DNA of 64,000 bases from Pedobacter sp. PACM 27299 (GCF_001412655.1 NZ_CP012996.1:434001-498000); one strand, 5' to 3'. Positions 8,170 to 16,725 are shown, numbered from the stretch's first letter. Notes: generated by a model not told the origin, from the sequence alone. Numbers and translations: made by a program.

Positions 8170-9219
8170 ATGTCACATCAAAAGAAATCATTACAAAAAA
8201 AACATTTCAGCATCATTAATGCCCTGCTTATCCTCATGGTTAGCGGCGGACTGATCTGGGCCGGCGTTATTTATTTCAAATTTGACAAGTCGGAATATAC
8301 AAACGATGCACAGATCGAAGAATTCATTACGCCCATCAACACAAGGGTGGCTGGATACATCAAAAAGATCTATTTCATAGAACACCAGTCCGTAAAAAAA
8401 GGGGATACTTTGGTAGTCATAGATGATAGAGAATTGAACATTGCATTGGCACAGGCCGAGGCTGCCTATATGAATGCACAGGCGGCGAGAAATGTGACTT
8501 CTTCAGGGGTAAATACGGTGAAAAACAATGTGGCAGTCTCCGAATCTAATATTGCAGCAACCGGTGCAAGATTGCTCAACGCAGAGAAAAACTATAAACG
8601 TTATGCTGCTTTATTGAAAGATGAAGTGGTGACGCAGCAGCAATATGAGCAGGTGCAAACAGAATATGATGCCTTAAAAGCGCAATACCAAGCCTTAAAA
8701 CATCAAAAAGGAACAACGGAATTGTCGGCAGTAGAAGCAGGTTCCAGAATCGGTGTCAATGAAGCGGAGCTGAAACGTAGCAAAGCAGCCTTAGACATGG
8801 CAAAGCTCAACCTTTCCTATACTGTAATCACAGCTCCGTATGACGGGGTGGTGGCGAGAAGAACTTTGCAGGAAGGTCAGCTGATCCAGGCCGGACAATC
8901 ACTGCTTTCTTTTGTGAGTGGAGAACTGAAATGGGTGGTTGCCAATTACCGGGAAAAGCAGCTGAATGGCATCCAGGTTGGACAAGATGTTTTGGTGAAA
9001 GTAGATGCTTTAGGCAGTAAAACTTACAAGGCAAAAATCACTGCAATCTCTCAGGCTACTGGCGCAAAGTTATCAACAATTCCTGTGGATAACTCTACTG
9101 GCAACTTTGTTAAAGTGCAGCAGCGCATACCGATACGAATTGAATTCAGTGTGGATAACAAGCCGGAAGATCTAAAGTTATTAAGAGCCGGTATGAATGT
9201 GGAAGTAGAATCTATCTAA
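8170..9219 (+). CDS. HlyD/EmrA-family periplasmic adaptor subunit
   Basis: A 349-residue membrane-fusion protein: short cytoplasmic N-terminus, one membrane helix (about residues 17-36), then a biotinyl-lipoyl-like half (NTRVAGYIKKIYFIEHQSVKKGD), a coiled-coil hairpin (about 90-210), the second lipoyl half (TVITAPYDGVVARRTLQEGQ) and a beta-barrel domain. This is the EmrA-type layout that bridges an inner-membrane MFS transporter to TolC. The gene is separated from the MFS gene by a single base, implying coupled expression. Confidence 0.92.
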   Translation: MSHQKKSLQKKHFSIINALLILMVSGGLIWAGVIYFKFDKSEYTNDAQIEEFITPINTRVAGYIKKIYFIEHQSVKKGDTLVVIDDRELNIALAQAEAAYMNAQAARNVTSSGVNTVKNNVAVSESNIAATGARLLNAEKNYKRYAALLKDEVVTQQQYEQVQTEYDALKAQYQALKHQKGTTELSAVEAGSRIGVNEAELKRSKAALDMAKLNLSYTVITAPYDGVVARRTLQEGQLIQAGQSLLSFVSGELKWVVANYREKQLNGIQVGQDVLVKVDALGSKTYKAKITAISQATGAKLSTIPVDNSTGNFVKVQQRIPIRIEFSVDNKPEDLKLLRAGMNVEVESI

Positions 9220-9220
9220 T

Positions 9221-10867
9221 ATGCAGACCTACAAATTAGGATTATTTCATGATTGGGTGCCCAAACCGCTGCAGCTGTTGCTGATCATTTTATTGACCAT
9301 CCCGATCCTCGGAATCAGCGGTGTGTACAGTACAAATATCGGAGATATGCTGGCTAGTCAGGGGATGCTGACGGAAGACTTGATGATGGCCAGTTACGCC
9401 TCCGCAATTGGAATGGCACTCGTTTTTCCACTGGCCTTGCGTACAAAACAGTTTTTTAGATCCAGACATATTTTAATCGTTTCCCTCAGCAGTCTGATTT
9501 TACTAAGCTATATCTGCGCAACAACAGATCATGCCTGGGTATTAATCGGCGCAAACACGGTGATGGGTATGATTAAGGCCTTTGCCATGATGGAAGTCAT
9601 CCTGCCCATCATGTTTATCATCAGCCCAACCGGCGACAGGCCGAAGTTTTATTCCGTATTTTATCCGCTGTCGATTGCACTAGCGCAAGTAGCGAGTTAT
9701 TATGCCACCAAACTATCATTTGAATACAGCTGGCATGCGGTTTATTACTATACCATCGCGATTTTGCTGTTCTGCTTATTGCTGGTACTGATCTTTGGAC
9801 ACCATTACAGAGGATCTAAAAAAGTCCCTTTTTACCAGGTAGATTGGCTAAGTTTTGTCTTGATCCTCAGTGCGATGATGATGCTCAATTATGTGCTTTC
9901 CTATGGAAGAATCCTCGATTGGTGGAACAATCAAAGTATTAAATTTACGCTATTTGGCTCCCTCTTGCTGACCATCTGGTTTATCCAGCGTCAAATGATA
10001 CTAAAAAGACCATTTCTGAGTCTGGAGGTTTTCAAAAGAAAAAGTGTGTGGATGTCCCTGGTATTTATATTTCTTATGGGGATTTTCTTGGCCAGTACTG
10101 GGATACAAAGTACTTTCACTACTGGTGTGTTAAAATATAGCGCGTTGAGCAATGCAGAAATCAACCTGATGATGGCATTAGGAGCTGTTGCCGGTGGTTT
10201 TTTCTGCTTTGCATGGTTCAAAATAAAATGGAGCCTTAAAGGCCTGGTCATTTGCGGGTTTACTGCTTTTATCCTTTACCACCTGATCCTGTTTTTTCTT
10301 TTTAGTCCGGTGATTGAAATACATGACCTGGCTTTTCCACTGTTTTTAAAAGGATTAGGGCTGACAATTATATACATTTCCATTGGCGTGTATTGCGCAG
10401 ATAAATTATCGCTGACAGCGCTTTTGGCTGCGGTTTCCGTATTGATTCTTTTCAGATCATTTATCGGTCCTGCTTTCTGGAGTTCCGTGTATTCTTATGA
10501 GCTGTATGCCGGTCAGCTGAAACATACCGCTTTCCTGGTACAGCACATGGATGCGAATGATCCTTTGCTCACAGGGCGATTAAGTCCGCTGGTTCAAGGG
10601 GCAATGTCGCAAGGGAAAAGTTCGGAACTGGCACAGTCGCTCGCGGTTTCCAGTGTTTGGGGTACGGTACAGCTGCAGGCAACTATGGCGGCAGCAAAAG
10701 AGATCTTTGGGTGGATTGTGATCGCTGGTGGATTTGTGTTGCTATTGGTGATCTCTTACCGTTTTGAACCCGTTAATTTCCGGAAATTAGTGAACATAAG
10801 AAGGAGGTTTCGCGGCCAGGAAATACTCAAAAGAGAAGAAGAGATGTTAACAGCAATCGCTCCATAG
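9221..10867 (+). CDS. MFS transporter, DHA2/EmrB-like drug exporter
   Basis: A 548-residue integral inner-membrane protein with about 14 predicted hydrophobic segments, as in the DHA2 (drug:H+ antiporter-2) subgroup. The long loop near residues 440-480 is hydrophilic and the last helix is followed by a basic tail. It is co-transcribed with the TolC and HlyD genes and probably moves amphiphilic toxic compounds across the envelope using the proton gradient. Conserved MFS motifs are weak, as is usual for Bacteroidota members of this group; the substrate cannot be predicted. Confidence 0.85.
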   Translation: MQTYKLGLFHDWVPKPLQLLLIILLTIPILGISGVYSTNIGDMLASQGMLTEDLMMASYASAIGMALVFPLALRTKQFFRSRHILIVSLSSLILLSYICATTDHAWVLIGANTVMGMIKAFAMMEVILPIMFIISPTGDRPKFYSVFYPLSIALAQVASYYATKLSFEYSWHAVYYYTIAILLFCLLLVLIFGHHYRGSKKVPFYQVDWLSFVLILSAMMMLNYVLSYGRILDWWNNQSIKFTLFGSLLLTIWFIQRQMILKRPFLSLEVFKRKSVWMSLVFIFLMGIFLASTGIQSTFTTGVLKYSALSNAEINLMMALGAVAGGFFCFAWFKIKWSLKGLVICGFTAFILYHLILFFLFSPVIEIHDLAFPLFLKGLGLTIIYISIGVYCADKLSLTALLAAVSVLILFRSFIGPAFWSSVYSYELYAGQLKHTAFLVQHMDANDPLLTGRLSPLVQGAMSQGKSSELAQSLAVSSVWGTVQLQATMAAAKEIFGWIVIAGGFVLLLVISYRFEPVNFRKLVNIRRRFRGQEILKREEEMLTAIAP

Positions 10868-10908
10868 TTAAGGTGGTGTTTAATCAACGTATAGTTGTTA
10901 ACATTTTA

Positions 10909-11086
10909 TGTGGATAACGATGAGAACAACCTTGTTAATTGCCAGTGTATTAAAGTATTATAAGTTTGTGGTTCTGTTGATAACAAAGTTAGATAAGTTA
11001 CCCACTTTTTATGTGGATAACCATGTGAATAATATGTTAAGTATCAATTTTTAAGTTAATTAGATGTTTAAATAAGCTGTGGATAA
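10909..11086. other. DnaA-box cluster, candidate chromosomal replication origin
   Basis: Three perfect DnaA boxes (TTATCCACA on the minus strand, read as TGTGGATAA on the plus strand) lie at 10909-10917, 11012-11020 and 11078-11086. TGTGAATAA at 11024-11032 fits the relaxed consensus TTATNCACA, and TGTTGATAA at 10975-10983 differs from TGTGGATAA at one base. All share one orientation within 178 bases of AT-rich, gene-free sequence between convergent genes. In Bacteroidota oriC is often not next to dnaA, so the absence of dnaA is not decisive. The flanking gene directions point towards the cluster, which is unusual for an origin. A DnaA-titration or regulatory site is the alternative. Confidence 0.5.
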
Positions 11087-11170
11087 ACTGGGTTTATTCC
11101 TGGAGAACTTGGGTTCAGCTACATTGATGAATATCTTTAAGAAGCTCAGACTTAGACAAAATGAGCACAA

Positions 11171-11223
11171 AAAAAGGCCTGGAATTTCAGATCATAACAG
11201 AGATCCAAAATACCAGGCCTTTT
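11171..11223 (-). terminator. Terminator-like inverted repeat downstream of the formyltransferase gene
   Basis: AAAAAGGCCTGG (11171-11182) pairs with CCAGGCCTTT (11213-11222) across a 30-base loop. On the minus strand the stem is followed by a run of T residues, positioned about 25 bases after the formyltransferase stop codon. It could also act on plus-strand transcripts. Confidence 0.6.
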
Positions 11224-11247
11224 ATTGGTTTTAAGCTGCTGTTGGAA

Positions 11248-12186
11248 TTATTTTAAAGTAATGAACTGATCACCGACTTTCAGGCCGATTGCACACATTT
11301 TCTTTCCACTAAAAATACCTTCCATAGTGCCTACAACATTCAGTAGTAGCAATGATTTGTCGGAAGTTAATATCATCGGACCGTGTTCTGGCTCAATGTG
11401 AAAAACTGTTCCTGCTGCTGCAGTTCCTGGATCAAACTCCCCGGTAACGGATGTCACTTCAAAAATTCTTACTTGTTGTCCGCCGATATAGGTGATTGCA
11501 CCTTGGTACAATGGGTTGGAAGCATTTACAATGTTTTCAATTTCTATAGCTGTATGCGTATCCCAGTCGATGGTCAAGTCTTTTACTTCCGGGATACCGA
11601 AAGCGCTTTCTATATCTTCATCACCAACATACAGGTATTGTTCTGCTTTGATCCTTTCCAGGATTTGGGGCATACTTTCACCAAGGAAAGCGGTTAAACG
11701 AGCTTTAGCAAGGCCATAATTTTCTCCTGGGTACAATTGTAATTCTTGTCTGAATACCATCGGACCGCTGTCTACATTGCTCGTCATTCTATGTACAGTT
11801 AATCCCGTTTCCTTCTCGCCATTTCTCAATTGCCAGAACAATGGAGCCGATCCTTTATAAGAAGGAAGCTTACTGAAATGCACATTGAAAAATCCTTTCT
11901 CTGTTGATTTTAACAAGTGTTCCGGAATAATCCATGGGAAAGTCAATACAAGAACTGCTTCAACCTTTAATTCTTGTATCCATGAGGCTACTTTGCCACC
12001 TTGTTCAAGGTCAGATTTAGCAATTTTTAACACAGGAATTCCTCTGCTTTCTGCATAAGCAATCGTGCCTAACAGCTCATAGTTTAGTTCTTCAGGAACA
12101 ACAAGTCCTGCAACATCGCAATGTTCGTGAATGCTTAAAGCGGTATTTAAGTATAAAGCGCTATTTGTAAAAATTAAGGTTTTCAT
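11248..12186 (-). CDS. Formyltransferase-family protein (methionyl-tRNA formyltransferase-like)
   Basis: A 312-residue protein with an N-terminal formyltransferase domain. The catalytic set is visible: Asn101 and His103 in FNVHFSKLPSYKG and Asp139 in SNVDSGP. The C-terminal ~100 residues resemble the Fmt C-terminal domain but are divergent. Such paralogs transfer formyl groups from 10-formyl-tetrahydrofolate to amino sugars or amino groups in natural products, as well as to Met-tRNA; I cannot tell whether this is the housekeeping enzyme. It follows the APS kinase/dioxygenase/sulfotransferase operon in the same direction, but a 393-base gap with a weak terminator separates them, so membership of that cluster is uncertain. 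Confidence 0.8.
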   Translation of the reverse strand: MKTLIFTNSALYLNTALSIHEHCDVAGLVVPEELNYELLGTIAYAESRGIPVLKIAKSDLEQGGKVASWIQELKVEAVLVLTFPWIIPEHLLKSTEKGFFNVHFSKLPSYKGSAPLFWQLRNGEKETGLTVHRMTSNVDSGPMVFRQELQLYPGENYGLAKARLTAFLGESMPQILERIKAEQYLYVGDEDIESAFGIPEVKDLTIDWDTHTAIEIENIVNASNPLYQGAITYIGGQQVRIFEVTSVTGEFDPGTAAAGTVFHIEPEHGPMILTSDKSLLLLNVVGTMEGIFSGKKMCAIGLKVGDQFITLK

Positions 12187-12579
12187 AAAAGAGATTTTGA
12201 AGGAGGTATCCCTGATCTCAAAAAATCAGGATTTTAAATACACTCTATAGCAATTAAAATTATATATGTTCTTGTTAAATGTTCCGCAATTAAATATAAT
12301 TTTTTGGAATAAACAGGTTTTATTGCATGTTTATTCAGTGCTTAAAAAAATTCTTTCTATCAACATATAAGGAGTGATTCTTAATAAATAATAACCATCC
12401 TAAAGATGAGCATTCACAAAATGTACGGGATTTAAAATATAGCAGGTTTGAACGATCTCTTCTAAATCATGGCCATAATAAATACTGGCAATAACAAAAA
12501 AAGCATGGTCACCATAGTAAGGTTTGAATATGGTCGGTTAAAAAAAAGAGGATAGGCTAGGACAAGGCCTAGAAGGATT
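12187..12579. other. Gene-free stretch between formyltransferase and APS kinase genes
   Basis: AT-rich sequence with no convincing complete gene. It holds a small hairpin (CCTGAT at 12209 pairing with ATCAGG) in the leader of the formyltransferase gene. Minus-strand bases 12400-12537 form an open frame of 45 sense codons without a start codon, whose product looks protein-like (it contains FFVIASIYYGHDLEEIVQ), possibly a gene remnant. The promoter of the formyltransferase gene should also lie here, but no clear -7 box was seen. Confidence 0.5.
12541..12572 (-). terminator. Weak terminator after the APS kinase gene
   Basis: CTAGG (12557-12561) and CCTAG (12568-12572) can pair. On the minus strand, a run of T residues follows after a short spacer, just downstream of the APS kinase stop codon. 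The stem is short, so the call is tentative. Confidence 0.35.
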
Positions 12580-13122
12580 TCAATGCCTCTTTTTTTTCAA
12601 TTCTTTCCCCTCCAAATATCTATTTAAACATTCCACACTTTCTTCAAGGCTGAACACATCCGTTTCTATGACCAGTTCTGCCTGTTCTGGAACCTCAAAC
12701 GCATCATTTACCCCGGTCAGGTTATAAATCTTATCCGGGTGTCCATCCGGTAACTGCGCTTTAAAGTACAGCCCTTTCGTATCCCTTTCTCTCAATGTCG
12801 ACAAGCCACATTTAATCCATACCAATTCCATCTCTTCTTTTGAAAACACCAGTTTTCTTCCTTCTTCAAATGGGTTGATGATGGAGAGCAGCACCAGGTC
12901 ATACTCCGCGCTAATGCGCCTCGCTTCTTCCTTAATTCTGCGTACATTTTCCAATCTGTCGGCCTTACTAAAACCCAGGTCTTTACACAGCGATTGCCTA
13001 TAATCGTCGCCATCCATTACCATCACCTTCCGACCGTTCTTCCGCCATTTTTCTGCCAGTGTATTTGCCAATGTTGTTTTTCCGGCACCGGAGAGCCCGC
13101 AAAACTGAAGGAGGATGCCCAT
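12580..13122 (-). CDS. cysC: Adenylyl-sulfate (APS) kinase
   Basis: About 180 residues, beginning MGILLQFCGLSGAGKTTLAN; the P-loop GLSGAGKT is at residues 9-16. The start at 13122 is favoured over a longer reading because the domain begins right there and the ATG follows the previous gene's TAA after a single base. Other APS kinase features are MDGDDYRQSLCKDLGFS and a LYFKAQLPDGHPDK-type lid. The enzyme makes PAPS, the sulfate donor used by sulfotransferases. No ATP sulfurylase or APS reductase gene is adjacent, and a PAPS-dependent sulfotransferase lies two genes upstream, so the gene most likely supplies PAPS for that enzyme rather than for general sulfur assimilation. Confidence 0.9.
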   Translation of the reverse strand: MGILLQFCGLSGAGKTTLANTLAEKWRKNGRKVMVMDGDDYRQSLCKDLGFSKADRLENVRRIKEEARRISAEYDLVLLSIINPFEEGRKLVFSKEEMELVWIKCGLSTLRERDTKGLYFKAQLPDGHPDKIYNLTGVNDAFEVPEQAELVIETDVFSLEESVECLNRYLEGKELKKKRH

Positions 13123-13123
13123 T

Positions 13124-14074
13124 TTACAACTTATTATAGCTGATATACTGTACGAATCTAGGGAGCTCAGAAAGGTTTGCGCTTGCTGCATGCGGACAAG
13201 TATTACGCCACAGGATCAGGTCACCTTTACCACCTGGCACCGGTACTGATTTTTCGGTAATCCGGAGAAACTCTTGTGCTCTATCCAGGCTGGAAAAATC
13301 CTTGATCCATTCCTCGAAGCGCAGGTGAAATCCTGGAACAACTTGCAGTGGCCCACGATTTTCAGGAACCTCATTGAGATAAATTAGTCCTTGAATATGA
13401 AATTCTATGGGCTGGTCGATATTCAAATCCCAGTGCAATTTTGTTTGCGGCGGAGCCCATACTTCATTTTGCGGCGGATTGTAACCCAATTTTTCCGGGA
13501 TGGCCACCAGTTGATTGCTCTGGTAAAGTTCCGCGAAAATCTGTTTGATTGCTGGAGAATGTCTTACGGCCTCAATATCTTCATTTTGATACATCTGCAG
13601 CATGATTCCTTGCCAGTCTGGGTGTGCAATGTACCAGGTTTCCGGGTAATCCATGTGCAGGTTCAGGTGTCTGCAAATTCGTTGTTTCAGCTTGTCGCAA
13701 TGCGCTGCTTCGAGTACCTGAGGAATCCTCAGGTAGCCGTTTTCCTCCCAGAAGGTAAGTTGTGCTGCTGTTAATACCTTCGGATAATCTTCAGCTGGGC
13801 GATCAGCGTTCTTATTTTCCTGCCATTGCTGAAAATCCTGACTGGCGCGTTTTAAGAAATCAGCGCCTTTCAATGCTGTTGCCCATTCGATAAAATGATC
13901 ATAATCCCGGCAATCCCGGTATATGAAGGCATAAGTTTCAAACTTACCAAGGCCATAAATATTCATCCAGATCTCTTCAGTACGCTGATATGCTGCATCA
14001 CGGGGAATACCTTTTCCTTTTTTTATTAACTCATGGTTTTCGTAAAATTGGCTGCTGAAACTACAATCTCTCAT
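13124..14074 (-). CDS. PhyH-family Fe(II)/2-oxoglutarate dioxygenase
   Basis: A 316-residue protein. Residues 1-95 are an N-terminal extension I do not recognise. From about residue 100 (LTAAQLTFWEENGYLRIP) it follows the phytanoyl-CoA dioxygenase family, with the iron ligands His214 and Asp216 (KLHWDLN) and His295 (CPHAAS), and the 2-oxoglutarate-binding Arg306. The cupin core NRGPLQVVPGFH is intact, so the protein should be active as a hydroxylase. It overlaps the sulfotransferase gene by 14 bases and is one base from the APS kinase gene. The substrate is unknown; small-molecule or peptide hydroxylation is likely. Confidence 0.85.
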   Translation of the reverse strand: MRDCSFSSQFYENHELIKKGKGIPRDAAYQRTEEIWMNIYGLGKFETYAFIYRDCRDYDHFIEWATALKGADFLKRASQDFQQWQENKNADRPAEDYPKVLTAAQLTFWEENGYLRIPQVLEAAHCDKLKQRICRHLNLHMDYPETWYIAHPDWQGIMLQMYQNEDIEAVRHSPAIKQIFAELYQSNQLVAIPEKLGYNPPQNEVWAPPQTKLHWDLNIDQPIEFHIQGLIYLNEVPENRGPLQVVPGFHLRFEEWIKDFSSLDRAQEFLRITEKSVPVPGGKGDLILWRNTCPHAASANLSELPRFVQYISYNKL

Positions 14075-15029
14075 TTGTTTTTTTTAATTGTTGATAGGCC
14101 TCCATACAGTCTGCATAATGGTATTTAGCTTCCGGTATGCGGTCTTTCTGGAAGGCTGTTGTGGTTGATTTACTATGGTATTTTAGGCGATTATTGAGCT
14201 GTTCCCGATCTTTAATCTGAATATTAGCGAAGCTTGAAAACTGATCAATCATTTCGGGGATGCCATCTCCATAATCGGCGAAAGCATTTTTCGGATGCTG
14301 CAGCTGTTGAATCAGATACGCCTGTTCATAAAACCCTTTTAAAACATCGGCTGTAAATTGTCTGAAATCGCCGCCATAATCTTTCTGCTGATCAATGTTC
14401 AGCAGCTGTCTGCTGACCATTCCGGGAACGGTATGTATCCCTGGCTGTTTCCCATGAGAGGCCAGTACCTCATCTGGTCTGCGCAGTAAAAAGAAAAATG
14501 GCGTGTCAGGATACCAGCTGCGTAAGGTATCATAAAAATGCAGGTGCCAGCTGTCGAGTTTAATGATCAAGCTCTGCTCGGTTCCATTTCTACGCTGACC
14601 TAATAAGTTGAGGGCGGCCATAAACCAATGTTTTCTTTCCGAGTCAGTTATTGGTGCTTTTTCAGAAGCTCTTAGCAACTCATCCAGCAATGGAGCTTCT
14701 GCGATGATGATATTTTCGGCTTCCTCTCCAAAGGCTTGACTCAGTAGGGTAGATCCGCAGCGTGAAACATGAAACACAAAAGCACTTGGTGTAACATGTG
14801 GAATTTCTGCTGCTGCTTCTAACAGGAAATCAGGAGAACTGACACTGGGCAATCGGTTTTTTTCCCTCCTTTTAAAGCGGGAGATTGAAATGGTTTCATC
14901 AAAGAAAGGTTCCTTCATCTGGCGATCTTCCAGATCCATCCAATGCAGCATCCATTCTTCTTCTTCAGAACGAAACAGCTGATAGGGTACCCAATTTGTT
15001 AAAAGTGAATCAGGCCTCATGCGCTCCAT
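14061..15029 (-). CDS. PAPS-dependent sulfotransferase family protein
   Basis: A 322-residue cytoplasmic protein. The 5'-phosphosulfate-binding loop HVSRCGSTLL is at residues 87-96, and a 3'-phosphate-binding region is visible at PFFFLLRRPDEVLASH. The first ~80 residues look like a small extra domain rich in Trp and Glu. The enzyme should transfer sulfate from PAPS to a hydroxyl or amine. It overlaps the genes on both sides (by 20 and 14 bases), so it is translated together with two hydroxylases and the APS kinase. This suggests a route in which a hydroxyl group is installed and then sulfated. No acceptor-building enzyme is seen in the operon. Confidence 0.85.
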   Translation of the reverse strand: MERMRPDSLLTNWVPYQLFRSEEEEWMLHWMDLEDRQMKEPFFDETISISRFKRREKNRLPSVSSPDFLLEAAAEIPHVTPSAFVFHVSRCGSTLLSQAFGEEAENIIIAEAPLLDELLRASEKAPITDSERKHWFMAALNLLGQRRNGTEQSLIIKLDSWHLHFYDTLRSWYPDTPFFFLLRRPDEVLASHGKQPGIHTVPGMVSRQLLNIDQQKDYGGDFRQFTADVLKGFYEQAYLIQQLQHPKNAFADYGDGIPEMIDQFSSFANIQIKDREQLNNRLKYHSKSTTTAFQKDRIPEAKYHYADCMEAYQQLKKTNERL

Positions 15030-15705
15030 TATTTCTTAGTTTGTGGATCACACTTCTTGCGGTATCGGTATCGAGGCGTTCCAGTTCGGCGATGATCATC
15101 AGTTTAGTCGCTTCATCATAAGAAGGGCCTTTAGGAACATCCTGGATGCGGAAACCATGATCTCTGAACAGGTCATCTGTCCAGGTATTCCTAATCCCAT
15201 CCATAATCAGGTGAACCCTTGTTTCCTTCCCTTCATTAACGATGCTGTGCGTCTCATTAAAGTCCAGGTACCAGCATTCCCCTGCTTTCAATTGCAGACG
15301 CTGGTCATTGATCATAAAATGAACCCCAGGGTTGGTCACTACAGGAATATGAATCCTGAAACTCCCTTCCATATAGCTGCAGCCTGGATCTTTATGCGGT
15401 TTAATAATGCTTCCAGGGGCGAGGGCCAGCAATCGGATGGATTCCTTTTCACAGCGCCAGGAATTCACAATGCTGTTAATGTAAGGCGATGCCTGCAGTA
15501 ACGGAGTATCTAAATAACTGCCGGCATGGGCATAGATATCCTGACTATTGCCGGAAGCCGAACGGAGTGAAATACTTCTCCAGTCTCCATTAAAATCGTT
15601 GGTGTTGAAATGCATTGGCCATTCCTGTTCCAGACAATAATTCAATTCCTGCTGGAGCTGCAGATGGTCATAGTGAATGTTAAATTTGAGATGTGTTAAT
15701 GGCAT
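15010..15705 (-). CDS. Aspartyl/asparaginyl beta-hydroxylase family protein
   Basis: About 231 residues from ATG 15705; a TTG eight codons upstream is less likely. It has the family's jelly-roll core: His104 and Asp106 in IKPHKDPG, the block MEGSFRIHIPVVTNPGVHF, distal His153 in NETHSIVNEG and Arg163 (TRVHLIMD). Family members use Fe(II) and 2-oxoglutarate to beta-hydroxylate Asp/Asn residues or free amino acids. The C-terminal ~60 residues (from about FRDHGFRI) are outside the core. It is the first gene of the four-gene tailoring operon and overlaps the sulfotransferase gene by 20 bases. Confidence 0.85.
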   Translation of the reverse strand: MPLTHLKFNIHYDHLQLQQELNYCLEQEWPMHFNTNDFNGDWRSISLRSASGNSQDIYAHAGSYLDTPLLQASPYINSIVNSWRCEKESIRLLALAPGSIIKPHKDPGCSYMEGSFRIHIPVVTNPGVHFMINDQRLQLKAGECWYLDFNETHSIVNEGKETRVHLIMDGIRNTWTDDLFRDHGFRIQDVPKGPSYDEATKLMIIAELERLDTDTARSVIHKLRNNGAHEA

Positions 15706-15727
15706 AACTTCAAATATTAATGGACAC

Positions 15728-15757
15728 AAAACAGGAGATTAAAAAATCTCCTGTTTT
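15728..15757 (-). terminator. Terminator after the PorP/SprF gene
   Basis: A perfect 13-bp inverted repeat (15728-15740 and 15745-15757, AAAACAGGAGATT and its complement) with a 4-base loop lies downstream of the PorP/SprF gene. The outer A/T pairs provide a T-run in minus-strand RNA. It ends the surface-protein operon before the hydroxylase operon begins. Confidence 0.75.
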
Positions 15758-15834
15758 CATGCGTTTAAATGTACGTTAATTCATGCTGAACAGCACAATG
15801 TAGCCTTTGCTGAGCTGTATTTTATCAGCTCCGT

Positions 15835-16725
15835 TTATTTTCCAAGGTTCAGTCTGAGGTTCAGCTCAAAACTACCATTGGTATACTTGCTCAATGCGGA
15901 AGTCTGTGTGGTATAGTTGCCAGAGATCAGGTATTTCTTTCTAAAGTCCATTCCTAAACCAAAAGTTGCATTTTCTGTGCTGTGGTATAGTGCAGTCAGG
16001 AATACCTGTTTGTTGGCAATTTCCAGCTGTGCACCGGCATCCCAGATGTTATCATAACCTTGAACCCCTCTGTAAGCTACTTTCGGCTCCAGGTCGAAAC
16101 CATTTTCCCCTTCAGATAAATTCACACGGTAACTTGCGGCGGCATAAAAAGTAGATACGTCGGCCAGCTTAATCACATCCTTTTTCAGCACACTTTTCAG
16201 ATTGGGAATGGAAGCTTGAACCGTTAGTTTTTTTGTGGTATAGGCCGCTCCAAAATCACCATCCAGGTAAGTTTTTCGGTCGTTATACTGACCAACCCCC
16301 GGATCATTTGGATTGCCATTAATGTCACTGTTTTCTAATCGCTGACTCATAAAACCGATAGACACCCCGAAATGAAGCTGATTGTCGTCGTTATTCATTT
16401 TGAGGTGATAGGCATAAGTTCCCACTACCCGTGTTTGTCTCTGCAGACCTGCGCTTTCATTGTATACATTCAAGCCCAGCCCCACCTTATTAAAACCATA
16501 ATCAGCAGTAACATTCTGGGTCAGTGGAGATCCTGGTACATTGCTCCATAATTTACGATAAGCGGCATTGAACCTCAGCCCCTGATTAGCTCCCGCCATT
16601 GCCGGATTGATCAGATATTGATTGGTATAATATTGTGCGGCTAAAGGATTCAGCTGTGCTTTGGCAGTGCTGCCGATGGTGAAAACCATCAGCAGACCTA
16701 AACCATATTTATAAATTTTGTTCAT
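15835..16725 (-). CDS. PorP/SprF family type IX secretion system membrane protein
   Basis: About 296 residues from ATG 16725, chosen because the signal peptide MNKIYKYGLGLLMVFTIG...AKAQ starts there; a longer reading adds 15 residues of non-signal sequence. The mature start LNPLAAQYYTNQYLINPAMAG is the PorP/SprF hallmark, and the rest is an outer-membrane beta-barrel ending in LNLRLNLGK. SprF-like proteins anchor or assist surface attachment of a partner exported by the type IX system. The gene is 44 bases downstream of a giant protein with a type IX C-terminal domain, the usual partner arrangement. Confidence 0.92.
   Translation of the reverse strand: MNKIYKYGLGLLMVFTIGSTAKAQLNPLAAQYYTNQYLINPAMAGANQGLRFNAAYRKLWSNVPGSPLTQNVTADYGFNKVGLGLNVYNESAGLQRQTRVVGTYAYHLKMNNDDNQLHFGVSIGFMSQRLENSDINGNPNDPGVGQYNDRKTYLDGDFGAAYTTKKLTVQASIPNLKSVLKKDVIKLADVSTFYAAASYRVNLSEGENGFDLEPKVAYRGVQGYDNIWDAGAQLEIANKQVFLTALYHSTENATFGLGMDFRKKYLISGNYTTQTSALSKYTNGSFELNLRLNLGK

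Noticed and set aside
12196..12210. Minus-strand ATACCTCCTTC near the formyltransferase start, resembling the 3' end of 16S rRNA
   Set aside because: A short match by chance; no other rRNA sequence surrounds it.
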